Below are positions 57,925 to 64,000 of a stretch of DNA of 64,000 nucleotides, one piece after another (the first letter of the stretch is position 1; each line of letters opens with the position of its first letter). Source of the stretch: Bradyrhizobium sp. CCGB12 (lineage in GTDB: Bacteria; Pseudomonadota; Alphaproteobacteria; Rhizobiales; Xanthobacteraceae). The DNA is taken from the NCBI RefSeq assembly GCF_024199845.1, contig NZ_JANADO010000001.1:7378001-7442000 (forward strand), read 5' to 3'. The notes beneath the pieces are model-generated. The model saw only the letters and a program-made list of their open reading frames with translations. It was not told the DNA's origin and ran no database searches. The position numbers and the translations under genes are program-made.

Positions 57925-58524
57925 ATGCCATTGCCATCGTCCGCGCGTGCGTTGAAGAAGCCTCGTCTCGATGACGAGGTGCGTTTTCTCCGGTCGTGGA
58001 TCGAAAAGCCGCTGCACATGGGTGCGGTGATGCCGTCGGGCAAGCTGCTGGCCCGGACCATGGCGCATTACGTCGATATCGACTCGGACGCACCTGTGGT
58101 CGAGCTCGGACCCGGCACCGGCGCCATCACCTCGGCGCTCATCGAGCGCGGCGTCGATCAGAAGCGTCTCGTCCTCGTCGAATACAATCCCGGTTTCTGT
58201 GCGCTGCTGCGTGACCGCTATCCGCAAGCCAAGGTGGTGCAGGGCGATGCCTACCGCCTGCGCGACACGCTCTGGAACGTCTTGAGCGCGCCGGCGTCTG
58301 CGGTCGTCTCCGGCCTGCCGCTCGTCACAAAGCCGATGCTGACGCGGCTGCGGCTCATCCGCGACGCCTTCACGGCGCTGGCTCCCGGCGCGCCGTTCGT
58401 CCAGTTCACCTATGCGGTGGTGCCGCCGATCCCGAAATCGCTGCCCGGCGTGTCCACAGAGGCCTCGGAACGGATCTGGATGAACCTTCCGCCGGCCCGC
58501 GTCTGGGTGTATCGCAGGGACTAA
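57925..58524 (+). CDS. pmtA: Phospholipid N-methyltransferase, PmtA-like
   Basis: A 199-aa SAM-dependent methyltransferase with EVRFLRSWIEKPLHMGAVMPSGK (N terminus of PmtA/RsmA-like enzymes) and the SAM motif VVELGPGTGAITSALI (about 58-73). It also has LVLVEYNPGFCALLRDRYP and the later block SGLPLVTKPMLTRLRLIRDAF. PmtA converts phosphatidylethanolamine to phosphatidylcholine. A dnaJ-adjacent location is known for pmtA in bradyrhizobia, which supports it. A dimethyladenosine transferase homologue is a less likely alternative. Confidence 0.85.
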   Translation: MPLPSSARALKKPRLDDEVRFLRSWIEKPLHMGAVMPSGKLLARTMAHYVDIDSDAPVVELGPGTGAITSALIERGVDQKRLVLVEYNPGFCALLRDRYPQAKVVQGDAYRLRDTLWNVLSAPASAVVSGLPLVTKPMLTRLRLIRDAFTALAPGAPFVQFTYAVVPPIPKSLPGVSTEASERIWMNLPPARVWVYRRD

Positions 58525-58581
58525 TTCCGCCGGCTGCTCTTCTTGCGCGGCGGACCCGTTTCGCCGAACGCATTGGATTGG

Positions 58582-59160
58582 ATGTCAGCTCCCAAGATCC
58601 TGGTCATTCCCGGCTCGCTGCGCACCGGCTCGCACAATACGAAGCTGGCGGCGGTCGCAGCCTATGAATTTGCCCAGGCCGGCGTCGACGTTACGCGCAT
58701 CTCGCTCGCCGATTTTCCGCTGCCGATCTATGACGGCGATCTCCAGGCCAAGTCCGGCGTGCCCAAGCACGCCATCAATCTCAAGCGGATGATCGGCGCG
58801 CATCATGGCGTGCTGTTCGTCTCGCCCGAATACAATGCCTCGGTGCCGCCGCTGCTGAAGAACGCGATCGACTGGGTCAGCCGCGTGCACGAACTGCACG
58901 AGGCGCGCGGCGAGGTGTTCCGCAACCGCGCGTTCGCGCTCGCCGGCGCCTCGCAGAGCAGGTTGGGGGCCGCCCGCGCGCTCCAGGCGCTCAGGCTGAT
59001 CCTGACCTCCTGCCACGCCAATGTGATTGCCAGCCAACTCACGCTCGCCTTTGCCGACCAGGCCTATGACGATATGGACAGGCTGAAGAACGAGGCTGAC
59101 ATCGCCGCGTTGAAGGAGCTGGTAGCGCAATTGATCGACATTTCCCAACGCATGATGTGA
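58582..59160 (+). CDS. NADPH-dependent FMN reductase family protein
   Basis: A 192-aa flavodoxin-like protein. The flavin-binding loop is VIPGSLRTGSHNTKLA (about 8-23), with LADFPLPIYDGDL and SPEYNASVPPLLKNAIDWVSR (about 83-103) as further conserved blocks of the NAD(P)H-dependent FMN/quinone reductases. The physiological acceptor is unknown. The ATG at 58582 is chosen over one 13 codons upstream. pyrF follows 6 bp later. Confidence 0.88.
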   Translation: MSAPKILVIPGSLRTGSHNTKLAAVAAYEFAQAGVDVTRISLADFPLPIYDGDLQAKSGVPKHAINLKRMIGAHHGVLFVSPEYNASVPPLLKNAIDWVSRVHELHEARGEVFRNRAFALAGASQSRLGAARALQALRLILTSCHANVIASQLTLAFADQAYDDMDRLKNEADIAALKELVAQLIDISQRMM

Positions 59161-59166
59161 GGTGAC

Positions 59167-59877
59167 ATGACGCCAGCCGAAATCGCCCCGAAAGACCGCC
59201 TGATCGTTGCGCTCGATGTGCCGAGCGTCGATGCCGCGGAAGCGTTGATCAACAGGCTCGGCGACAGCGTCACGTTCTACAAGATCGGCTATCAGCTCGC
59301 CTATGCCGGCGGCCTTCCGCTGATCGGCAAGTTTGCCGACAAGGGCAAGAAAATTTTCGCCGATCTCAAGATGCACGACATCGGCAACACGGTGACGCGC
59401 GGCGTTGAGAGCGTAGCCAGGCTCGGCGCGACGTTCGTCACCGTGCACGCCTTTCCGCAGACCATGAAGGGCGCCGTCGAAGGCCGCGGCAGTTCGAGCC
59501 TGAAGATCCTCGCCGTCACCGTGCTGACGTCCTACAACGATGACGATCTCCATGCGGCCGGCTATCGGCTCGGCGTCTCCGAGCTGGTCGAAGCGCGCGC
59601 GCAGCAGGCGCAGGTGCTCGGCGTCGACGGTCTGGTGTCGTCGCCGGAGGAAGTGGGTAGCCTCCGCAAGATCGTCGGCCACCAGATGAGCCTCGTTACG
59701 CCCGGCATTCGGCCAGCGGGTTCGGCAAGCGGCGACCAGAAGCGCATCATGACGCCAGGCCGCGCCATTGCCGCTGGCGCCGATTATCTCGTCGTCGGTC
59801 GGCCGGTTGTGGAAGCCGCTGACCCCAAGGCGACGGCTGATGCCATCCAGGCAGAAATCGCAGCGGCGCTTGGCTGA
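59167..59877 (+). CDS. pyrF: Orotidine-5'-phosphate decarboxylase
   Basis: PyrF performs the last step of UMP synthesis. The 236-aa TIM barrel has LIVALDVPS near the N terminus, the catalytic [14 protein letters not shown] (about 60-73) with the DxKxxD pattern, and the C-terminal phosphate-binding VVGRPVVEA. Intact. It lies between the FMN reductase and the DUF1330 gene, probably in one operon. Confidence 0.96.
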   Translation: MTPAEIAPKDRLIVALDVPSVDAAEALINRLGDSVTFYKIGYQLAYAGGLPLIGKFADKGKKIFADLKMHDIGNTVTRGVESVARLGATFVTVHAFPQTMKGAVEGRGSSSLKILAVTVLTSYNDDDLHAAGYRLGVSELVEARAQQAQVLGVDGLVSSPEEVGSLRKIVGHQMSLVTPGIRPAGSASGDQKRIMTPGRAIAAGADYLVVGRPVVEAADPKATADAIQAEIAAALG

Positions 59878-59898
59878 TCAACAACAGGGAGAAGAACA

Positions 59899-60204
59899 AT
59901 GGCAAAAGGCTACTGGATCGGACGCGTCGACGTGAGCAATGACGAGGGCTACAAGCCCTATGCGGTCGCCAATCTCGCGATCTTCAAGAAATTCGGCGGC
60001 CGCTATGTTGTTCGCGGTGGCCGCCTCACTACCGTCGAAGGCGCCAGCCGCACCCGCAACGTCGTGATCGAATTCCCGGATTACGAGACCGCGATCGCCT
60101 GCTACAATTCGCCGGAATACCAGGCCAACATCAAGGTCCGCCAACCGCACTCCGTCGCCGACCTCATCATCATCGAGGGCTATGACGGGCCCCAGCCGGG
60201 ATAG
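59899..60204 (+). CDS. DUF1330 protein
   Basis: A 101-aa small protein with the DUF1330 (dimeric alpha-beta barrel) pattern: KGYWIGRVDVSN at the start, YKPYAVANLAIFKKFGGRYVVRGG, and the IEFPDYETAIACYNSPEYQ core. Function unknown; members often act as small oxygenase-like or structural dimers. It follows pyrF by 21 bp. Confidence 0.9.
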   Translation: MAKGYWIGRVDVSNDEGYKPYAVANLAIFKKFGGRYVVRGGRLTTVEGASRTRNVVIEFPDYETAIACYNSPEYQANIKVRQPHSVADLIIIEGYDGPQPG

Positions 60205-60262
60205 GCATCCGACCTTCAGGCAGGGCCCTCGCGTTTGACAGCTGGGAAACTGCCGAGCGTGC

Positions 60263-60385
60263 TCGTCCTGCATGGTTCGAGACGCCCGCTTGCGCGGGCT
60301 CCTCACCATGAGGGTCTGACATCTCGCCGCGAAACGCGCCCTCATCCTGAGAGCCCGCCATAGGCGGGCGTCTCGAAGGATGGCC
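60263..60385. repeat. Palindromic intergenic repeat, CTCATGGTGAGGAG type (copy 2)
   Basis: The left arm (GGTTCGAGACGCCCGCTTGC) and the right arm (GGCGGGCGTCTCGAAGGA) pair around CTCACCATGAGGGT and CCCTCATCCTGAG. It is a relative of 52115-52226 and lies between the DUF1330 gene and dapB. Confidence 0.75.
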
Positions 60386-60463
60386 GCAGGCGATCCTGCC
60401 CGATCCCCCTCGGTTGCCGGAACTGCATCCCCCCGCTAAAACGGCTTCGAAGAGGATCACATC

Positions 60464-61279
60464 ATGTCCGATATGCGCTTGATTGTTGCTGGAGCCGGCG
60501 GCCGGATGGGCCGGGCGCTGACGCGGGCGATTGCCGAGAGCAAAGGCGCGGTGCTGGCCGGTGCGCTGGAGGCGCCGGGCTCGGACCTGCTCGGCAAGGA
60601 TGCCGGTGTGCTCGCAGGGTTGCCGGCCAACGGCATCAAGCTCTCCGCCGACCTCTGGGCGATGTCGAAGGAGGCCGACGGCATCCTCGATTTCACCGTG
60701 CCGGCGGCAACCATCGCCAATGTCGCGATCGCCGCCGAGCGCGGCATCGTGCATGTCATCGGCACGACTGGGCTTTCGGGCTCCGACAACGCCGTGATCA
60801 AGAGCGTCACCAATCGCGCGGTCGTGGTGCAATCAGGCAATATGAGCCTCGGCGTCAACCTGCTCGCCGCGGTGGTCAAGCGTGTCGCCAAGGCGCTCGA
60901 TGAAACCTTCGACATCGAGATCGTCGAGACCCATCATCGTATGAAGGTCGACGCGCCCTCGGGCACCGCGCTCATGCTGGGCCAGGCGGCAGCTAGCGGC
61001 CGTGGCGTCCCGCTCGATGAGCGTGCCGCGCGCGGCCGCGACGGCATCACCGGCGCGCGGCGTCCCGGCGACATCGGCTTTGCCTCTTTGCGCGGCGGCA
61101 CTGCGGCCGGCGATCACAGTGTCAGCTTCCTCGGCCCGTTCGAGCGCCTGACGCTGTCGCATCAGGCTGAGGACCGCATGCTGTTCGCTCACGGCGCGCT
61201 CAGGGCGGCGCTGTGGGCGCATGGCAAGAAGCCGGGGCACTACTCCATGGCCGACGTGCTCGGCCTGTCCGACATCTGA
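60464..61279 (+). CDS. dapB: 4-hydroxy-tetrahydrodipicolinate reductase
   Basis: DapB reduces the DapA product in lysine/diaminopimelate synthesis. The 271-aa protein has the NAD(P)-binding [10 protein letters not shown] (about 8-17), the [12 protein letters not shown] segment (about 100-111) and the active-site [16 protein letters not shown] (about 155-170). It is intact. gpmA is downstream, after a palindromic repeat. Confidence 0.96.
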   Translation: MSDMRLIVAGAGGRMGRALTRAIAESKGAVLAGALEAPGSDLLGKDAGVLAGLPANGIKLSADLWAMSKEADGILDFTVPAATIANVAIAAERGIVHVIGTTGLSGSDNAVIKSVTNRAVVVQSGNMSLGVNLLAAVVKRVAKALDETFDIEIVETHHRMKVDAPSGTALMLGQAAASGRGVPLDERAARGRDGITGARRPGDIGFASLRGGTAAGDHSVSFLGPFERLTLSHQAEDRMLFAHGALRAALWAHGKKPGHYSMADVLGLSDI

Positions 61280-61283
61280 ACGA

Positions 61284-61332
61284 GAGCATGATCCGGAAAA
61301 GTGCGAAGCGGTTTTCCGACAAGGTCATGCTC
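61284..61332. repeat. Palindromic repeat GAGCATGATCCGGAAAAG type
   Basis: GAGCATGATCCGGAAAA (61284-61300) and CATGCTC (61326-61332) with an inner GGTTTTCCGAC form a 49-bp inverted repeat between dapB and gpmA. I recognise this as a widespread rhizobial repeat type. Confidence 0.75.
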
Positions 61333-61361
61333 AAAACAATAAACTAGATGGAAAGCAGTTG

Positions 61362-61985
61362 ATGAGCGAACGTCTTCTCGTGCTCGTGCGCCACGGCCAG
61401 AGCGAATGGAATCTGAAGAACCTGTTCACGGGCTGGAAGGACCCTGACCTCACCGAACTCGGCGTGAAGGAAGCCACGGAAGCCGGCCGCAAGCTGAAGG
61501 CGCAGGGGCTCGTGTTCGACGTCGCCTACACTTCGGTGCTGACGCGCGCGCAGCATACGCTCGACCTCATCCTCGGCGAGCTCGGCCAGGAGGGCCTGCC
61601 GACCTCGAAGGACCTCGCGCTGAACGAGCGCGACTATGGCGATCTTTCCGGCCTCAACAAGGACGACGCCCGCAGGAAATGGGGCGAGGACCAGGTGCTG
61701 ATCTGGCGCCGCTCCTACGACGTGCCGCCGCCCGGCGGCGAGAGCCTGAAGGACACGCTGGCGCGCGCGCTGCCATATTACGTGCAGGAGATCCTGCCCG
61801 GCGTGCTCAACGGCAGGCGTACGCTGGTCGCCGCCCACGGCAATTCGCTGCGCGCGCTGATCATGGTGCTGGAAAAGCTCTCGCCCGAAGGCATCTTGAA
61901 GCGCGAACTCGCGACCGGCGTGCCGATCATCTACCGTCTCAACGCGGATTCGACGGTGGCCTCGAAGCTGGATCTGGCGGGGTAG
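61362..61985 (+). CDS. gpmA: 2,3-bisphosphoglycerate-dependent phosphoglycerate mutase
   Basis: GpmA interconverts 3- and 2-phosphoglycerate in glycolysis. The 207-aa histidine-phosphatase fold has the catalytic VRHGQSEWN with His at about 11, and [26 protein letters not shown] provides the catalytic acid, and [15 protein letters not shown] carries the second histidine (about 154). The ATG at 61362 gives the canonical start. Confidence 0.95.
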   Translation: MSERLLVLVRHGQSEWNLKNLFTGWKDPDLTELGVKEATEAGRKLKAQGLVFDVAYTSVLTRAQHTLDLILGELGQEGLPTSKDLALNERDYGDLSGLNKDDARRKWGEDQVLIWRRSYDVPPPGGESLKDTLARALPYYVQEILPGVLNGRRTLVAAHGNSLRALIMVLEKLSPEGILKRELATGVPIIYRLNADSTVASKLDLAG

Positions 61986-61993
61986 ACTTTCTT

Positions 61994-62140
61994 TGCCTCT
62001 CCCCGCATGCGGGGAGAGGCCGGATTGCATCGAAGATGCAATCCGGGTGAGGGGGACTCTCCGCGAGTCCGACTGTCACCGTCCCTGCGGAGACTCCCCC
62101 TCACCCCGACCCTCTTCCCGCAAGCGGGGCGAGGGAGAAA
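61994..62140. repeat. Long palindromic intergenic repeat, CTCTCCCGC type (copy 4)
   Basis: Begins CCTCTCCCCGCATGCGGGG and ends CTTCCCGCAAGCGGGGCGAG, with GGATTGCATC/GATGCAATCC and GTGAGGGGGAC/GTCCC... inside. A diverged member of the 15472, 19426 and 53079 family. It runs to within a few bases of the Ada-like gene's stop. Confidence 0.8.
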
Positions 62141-62142
62141 AA

Positions 62143-63039
62143 TCACTGCATCCCCAGCCGCCCGGCTTCCCAGCCCAGCATCGCCTGCTTGCGCGTGATG
62201 CCCCAGTGGTAGCCTGTCAGCGTGCCGCTCTTGCCGAGTGCGCGGTGGCAGGGGACCACGAACGAGACCGGGTTCTTGCCGACCGCGGCACCGACGGCGC
62301 GCGAGGCTTTCGGGCTGTTGATGTTGCAGGCGATGTCGGAATAGGACACCGCGCGGCCCATCGGGATCTTCAGCAGCGTCTCCCACACCCGCACCTCGAA
62401 ATCGGTGCCGATCAGGACAACGCGCAGCGGCTGGTCCGGTCGCCACAGTTTCGTGTCGAAGATGCGCGCCGCAAGCGGCGCGGTGCCTTCGTGATCTTCG
62501 ACATAGGTCGCGTTCGGCCAGCGCCGCGTCATGTCGGCGAGTGCGATCTTCTCCTCACCGTGATCGGCGAAGGCCAGTCCCGACAGGCCGCGGTCCGTTG
62601 CGATCACGATCGCGGTGCCGAACGGCGAGGGATGGAAGCCGTAGCGCAGCGTCAATCCCGCACCGCCGTTCTTCCATTCGCCTGGCGACATCGCTTCATG
62701 GGTGACGAAGAGATCGTGCAAGCGGCCGGGGCCCGACAGCCCTGAGTCGAGCGCGGCGTCGAGGATGCTCGCGGAATCCCGTAGCAGCCCCTTGGCGTGG
62801 TCGAGGGTGAGCGCCTGCATGAAAGCCTTCGGCGTGATCGAGGCCCAGCGGCGGAACAGATGGTGCAGCTCATCCGGCGTGACGCCGGCCGCATCCGCCA
62901 TCGCTTCGATGGCAGGCTGGGCGCGCCAGTTTTCCGAGATGAACGCGATGGCCCGGCGCACGGAATCATAGTCGCGCAGCGCGGCGTTCTGGGGGCCTGG
63001 CTTGGCCAGGCGCTGGTCATGTATGGCGAGTGTCATCAT
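62143..63039 (-). CDS. Ada-like fusion: AraC-type DNA-binding domain + methylated-DNA-protein methyltransferase
   Basis: A 298-aa protein. N-terminal AraC-type domain (about 25-125: AIEAMADAAGVTPDELHHLFRRWASITPKAFMQALTLDHAKGLL), then an alkyltransferase domain (about 130-295) with VRVWETLLKIPMGRAVSY and the active-site VPCHR (nucleophilic cysteine). It lacks the N-terminal zinc-binding Ada domain that repairs methylphosphotriesters, so it may repair O6-alkylguanine and bind DNA but not sense phosphotriesters in the E. coli Ada way. Target genes are unknown. Confidence 0.88.
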   Translation of the reverse strand: MMTLAIHDQRLAKPGPQNAALRDYDSVRRAIAFISENWRAQPAIEAMADAAGVTPDELHHLFRRWASITPKAFMQALTLDHAKGLLRDSASILDAALDSGLSGPGRLHDLFVTHEAMSPGEWKNGGAGLTLRYGFHPSPFGTAIVIATDRGLSGLAFADHGEEKIALADMTRRWPNATYVEDHEGTAPLAARIFDTKLWRPDQPLRVVLIGTDFEVRVWETLLKIPMGRAVSYSDIACNINSPKASRAVGAAVGKNPVSFVVPCHRALGKSGTLTGYHWGITRKQAMLGWEAGRLGMQ

Positions 63040-63094
63040 GATCGGAAATGTAGGAGAGGGGCGAGGGCGAAACCACCCGATTCCTGATCCGAAA

Positions 63095-63628
63095 TCAGGT
63101 GACCGGATTGTAGGTCGGGCCTCGCTTGGCGGCGTTCAGCGCCTCCACCAAGCCTTTGTAAAAACTTGCCTTTTCTTCCGGTCCGAGGAACCTCGCGATC
63201 TGGATCTGGTGGCCGCGCGAGATCAAATAGAGATGTTCGATGCCAAAATCCTCGTCGACCTCGATGTCGAGCCGGACCCAGAGCGGATTGAACGTCCATT
63301 CGGCGACCTGCCCGCGATGGCTGACGCGGCGCACGCGCAATTCGGAAGGGGTCACAACGATTTCCTCGCGGGCCCGCGCGGCGCGGAAATTGACCTTGAA
63401 GGCCCACCAGATCACGAGGACGTCGAGGCCGAAGAAGCCGAACACCGGCCACGCCCCCATCATCAGGAACGCCAGGCCGGTGACGAAGCTGACGACGCTC
63501 AGGAACAGCATCACGGCGAGGAAGCCGGTGCGGTTCAGCGAGCGGTGTGGCGTCAGCCGCGCGGAGAAGATTTGCACGTCGCGCGGATCTTCAGAATCGC
63601 TGCGCTCTATTTCGTTGCCTGTGCTCAT
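63095..63628 (-). CDS. DUF2244 membrane protein
   Basis: A 177-aa protein with two hydrophobic helices (about 38-80: LAVMLFLSVVSFVTGLAFLMMGAWPVFGFFGLDVLVIWWAF) and a soluble beta-rich part with the DUF2244 block SELRVRRVSHRGQVAEWTFNPLWVRLDIEVDED. Function unknown. The spacer to the divergent nth gene is only 22 bp. Confidence 0.85.
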   Translation of the reverse strand: MSTGNEIERSDSEDPRDVQIFSARLTPHRSLNRTGFLAVMLFLSVVSFVTGLAFLMMGAWPVFGFFGLDVLVIWWAFKVNFRAARAREEIVVTPSELRVRRVSHRGQVAEWTFNPLWVRLDIEVDEDFGIEHLYLISRGHQIQIARFLGPEEKASFYKGLVEALNAAKRGPTYNPVT

Positions 63629-63650
63629 CGTCCCTCAGTATATCCCGATC

Positions 63651-64000
63651 ATGGCGAAAATCACCCGTAAGCCGGCCCCGCGCAAAGCGGCCATACCGAA
63701 GAAAAAGGCAAAAGCGGCCGTGGCGAAGCCGAACGTCCCCGCCAAGAAGGCGCTCCAGGCGACAAGGCCCTGGACTCCTGCCGAAATCCACGAGGCCTTC
63801 AGCCGTTTCCGCAAGGCCAATCCGGAGCCGAAGGGCGAGCTCGAGCACGTCAATCCGTTCACGCTGCTGGTTGCCGTGGTGCTGTCGGCGCAGGCGACCG
63901 ATGCCGGCGTCAACAAGGCGACGCGCGCATTGTTCGAGGTGGCCGATACCCCGCAGAAGATGCTCGACCTCGGCGAGGAGCGCCTGCGCGAGTACATCAA
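63651..64000 (+). CDS. nth: Endonuclease III (3' end outside window)
   Basis: Nth is the bifunctional glycosylase/AP lyase removing oxidised pyrimidines. The first 116 codons are visible: a Lys/Ala/Pro-rich extension (about 1-40: KPAPRKAAIPKKKAKAAVAK), then the start of the core with LEHVNPFTLLVAVVLSAQATDAGVN (about 64-88), the family's helix containing Q. The catalytic lysine and the iron-sulfur cluster lie beyond base 64000. The ATG at 63651 is the only good start. The basic extension could help DNA binding. Confidence 0.93.
   Translation, partial: MAKITRKPAPRKAAIPKKKAKAAVAKPNVPAKKALQATRPWTPAEIHEAFSRFRKANPEPKGELEHVNPFTLLVAVVLSAQATDAGVNKATRALFEVADTPQKMLDLGEERLREYI

Overview
The window reads as the replication-origin neighbourhood of an alphaproteobacterial chromosome, most likely Bradyrhizobium or a close relative (Nitrobacteraceae). 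This rests on high GC, the gene order parB-parA-rsmG-mnmG-mnmE-rho-hemJ | ppsR-maf-coaE-dnaQ-secB, the rhizobial his and hslV/hslU neighbourhoods, a BA14K-type small secreted protein, and many GC-rich intergenic palindromes. No database search was possible, so genus and gene names rest on recognising conserved motifs and gene order.

Layout. 1-8441 is all on the minus strand: partial parB, parA, rsmG, mnmG, mnmE, rho and hemJ, with five parS-like sites. 8442-8872 is a gene-free, divergently flanked region and the best oriC candidate. 8873-15461 holds ppsR, maf, coaE, dnaQ, secB (minus), a Tim44-type protein, mltA and an Smr protein. 15627-20146 (minus) holds an unknown membrane protein, hslU, UPF0314, a GNAT and hslV. 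20332-25069 is hisB-DUF2628-hisHAFE-coaA. 25150-29301 (minus) holds an AI-2E-type permease, the remnant of a probable histidine phosphatase, a hybrid histidine kinase and a small secreted protein.

29401-35309 is the accessory highlight. comM is split by a 4,362-bp transposon with 24-bp perfect terminal inverted repeats and an 8-bp target duplication. The transposon carries an ISXO2/IS1595-type transposase plus passengers: a C-terminally truncated tyrosine-recombinase-like protein, an XRE regulator, a DUF3800 protein and a small probable winged-helix protein. It also contains a run of six perfect stem-loops and two operator-like palindromes.

35540-41074 holds a PilZ protein, tadD and the Tad-pilus genes cpaBCDE (no pilus ATPase in the window). 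41497-43561 holds two small secreted proteins and an AraC regulator. 43598-49417 covers gshB, a YraN nuclease-fold protein, rsmI, an LpoA-like lipoprotein, hemW and rdgB. 49428-57836 covers rph, hrcA, grpE, a Tat-type nicotinamidase, a secreted protein, and dnaK-dnaJ behind a clear RpoH-type promoter. 57925-64000 holds a PmtA-like methyltransferase, an FMN reductase, pyrF, DUF1330, dapB, gpmA, an Ada-like alkyltransferase, DUF2244 and partial nth.

Most of the window is conserved housekeeping DNA: segregation, replication start, tRNA/rRNA modification, protein quality control, histidine synthesis. The accessory content is concentrated in the comM transposon and in the intergenic palindromic repeats.
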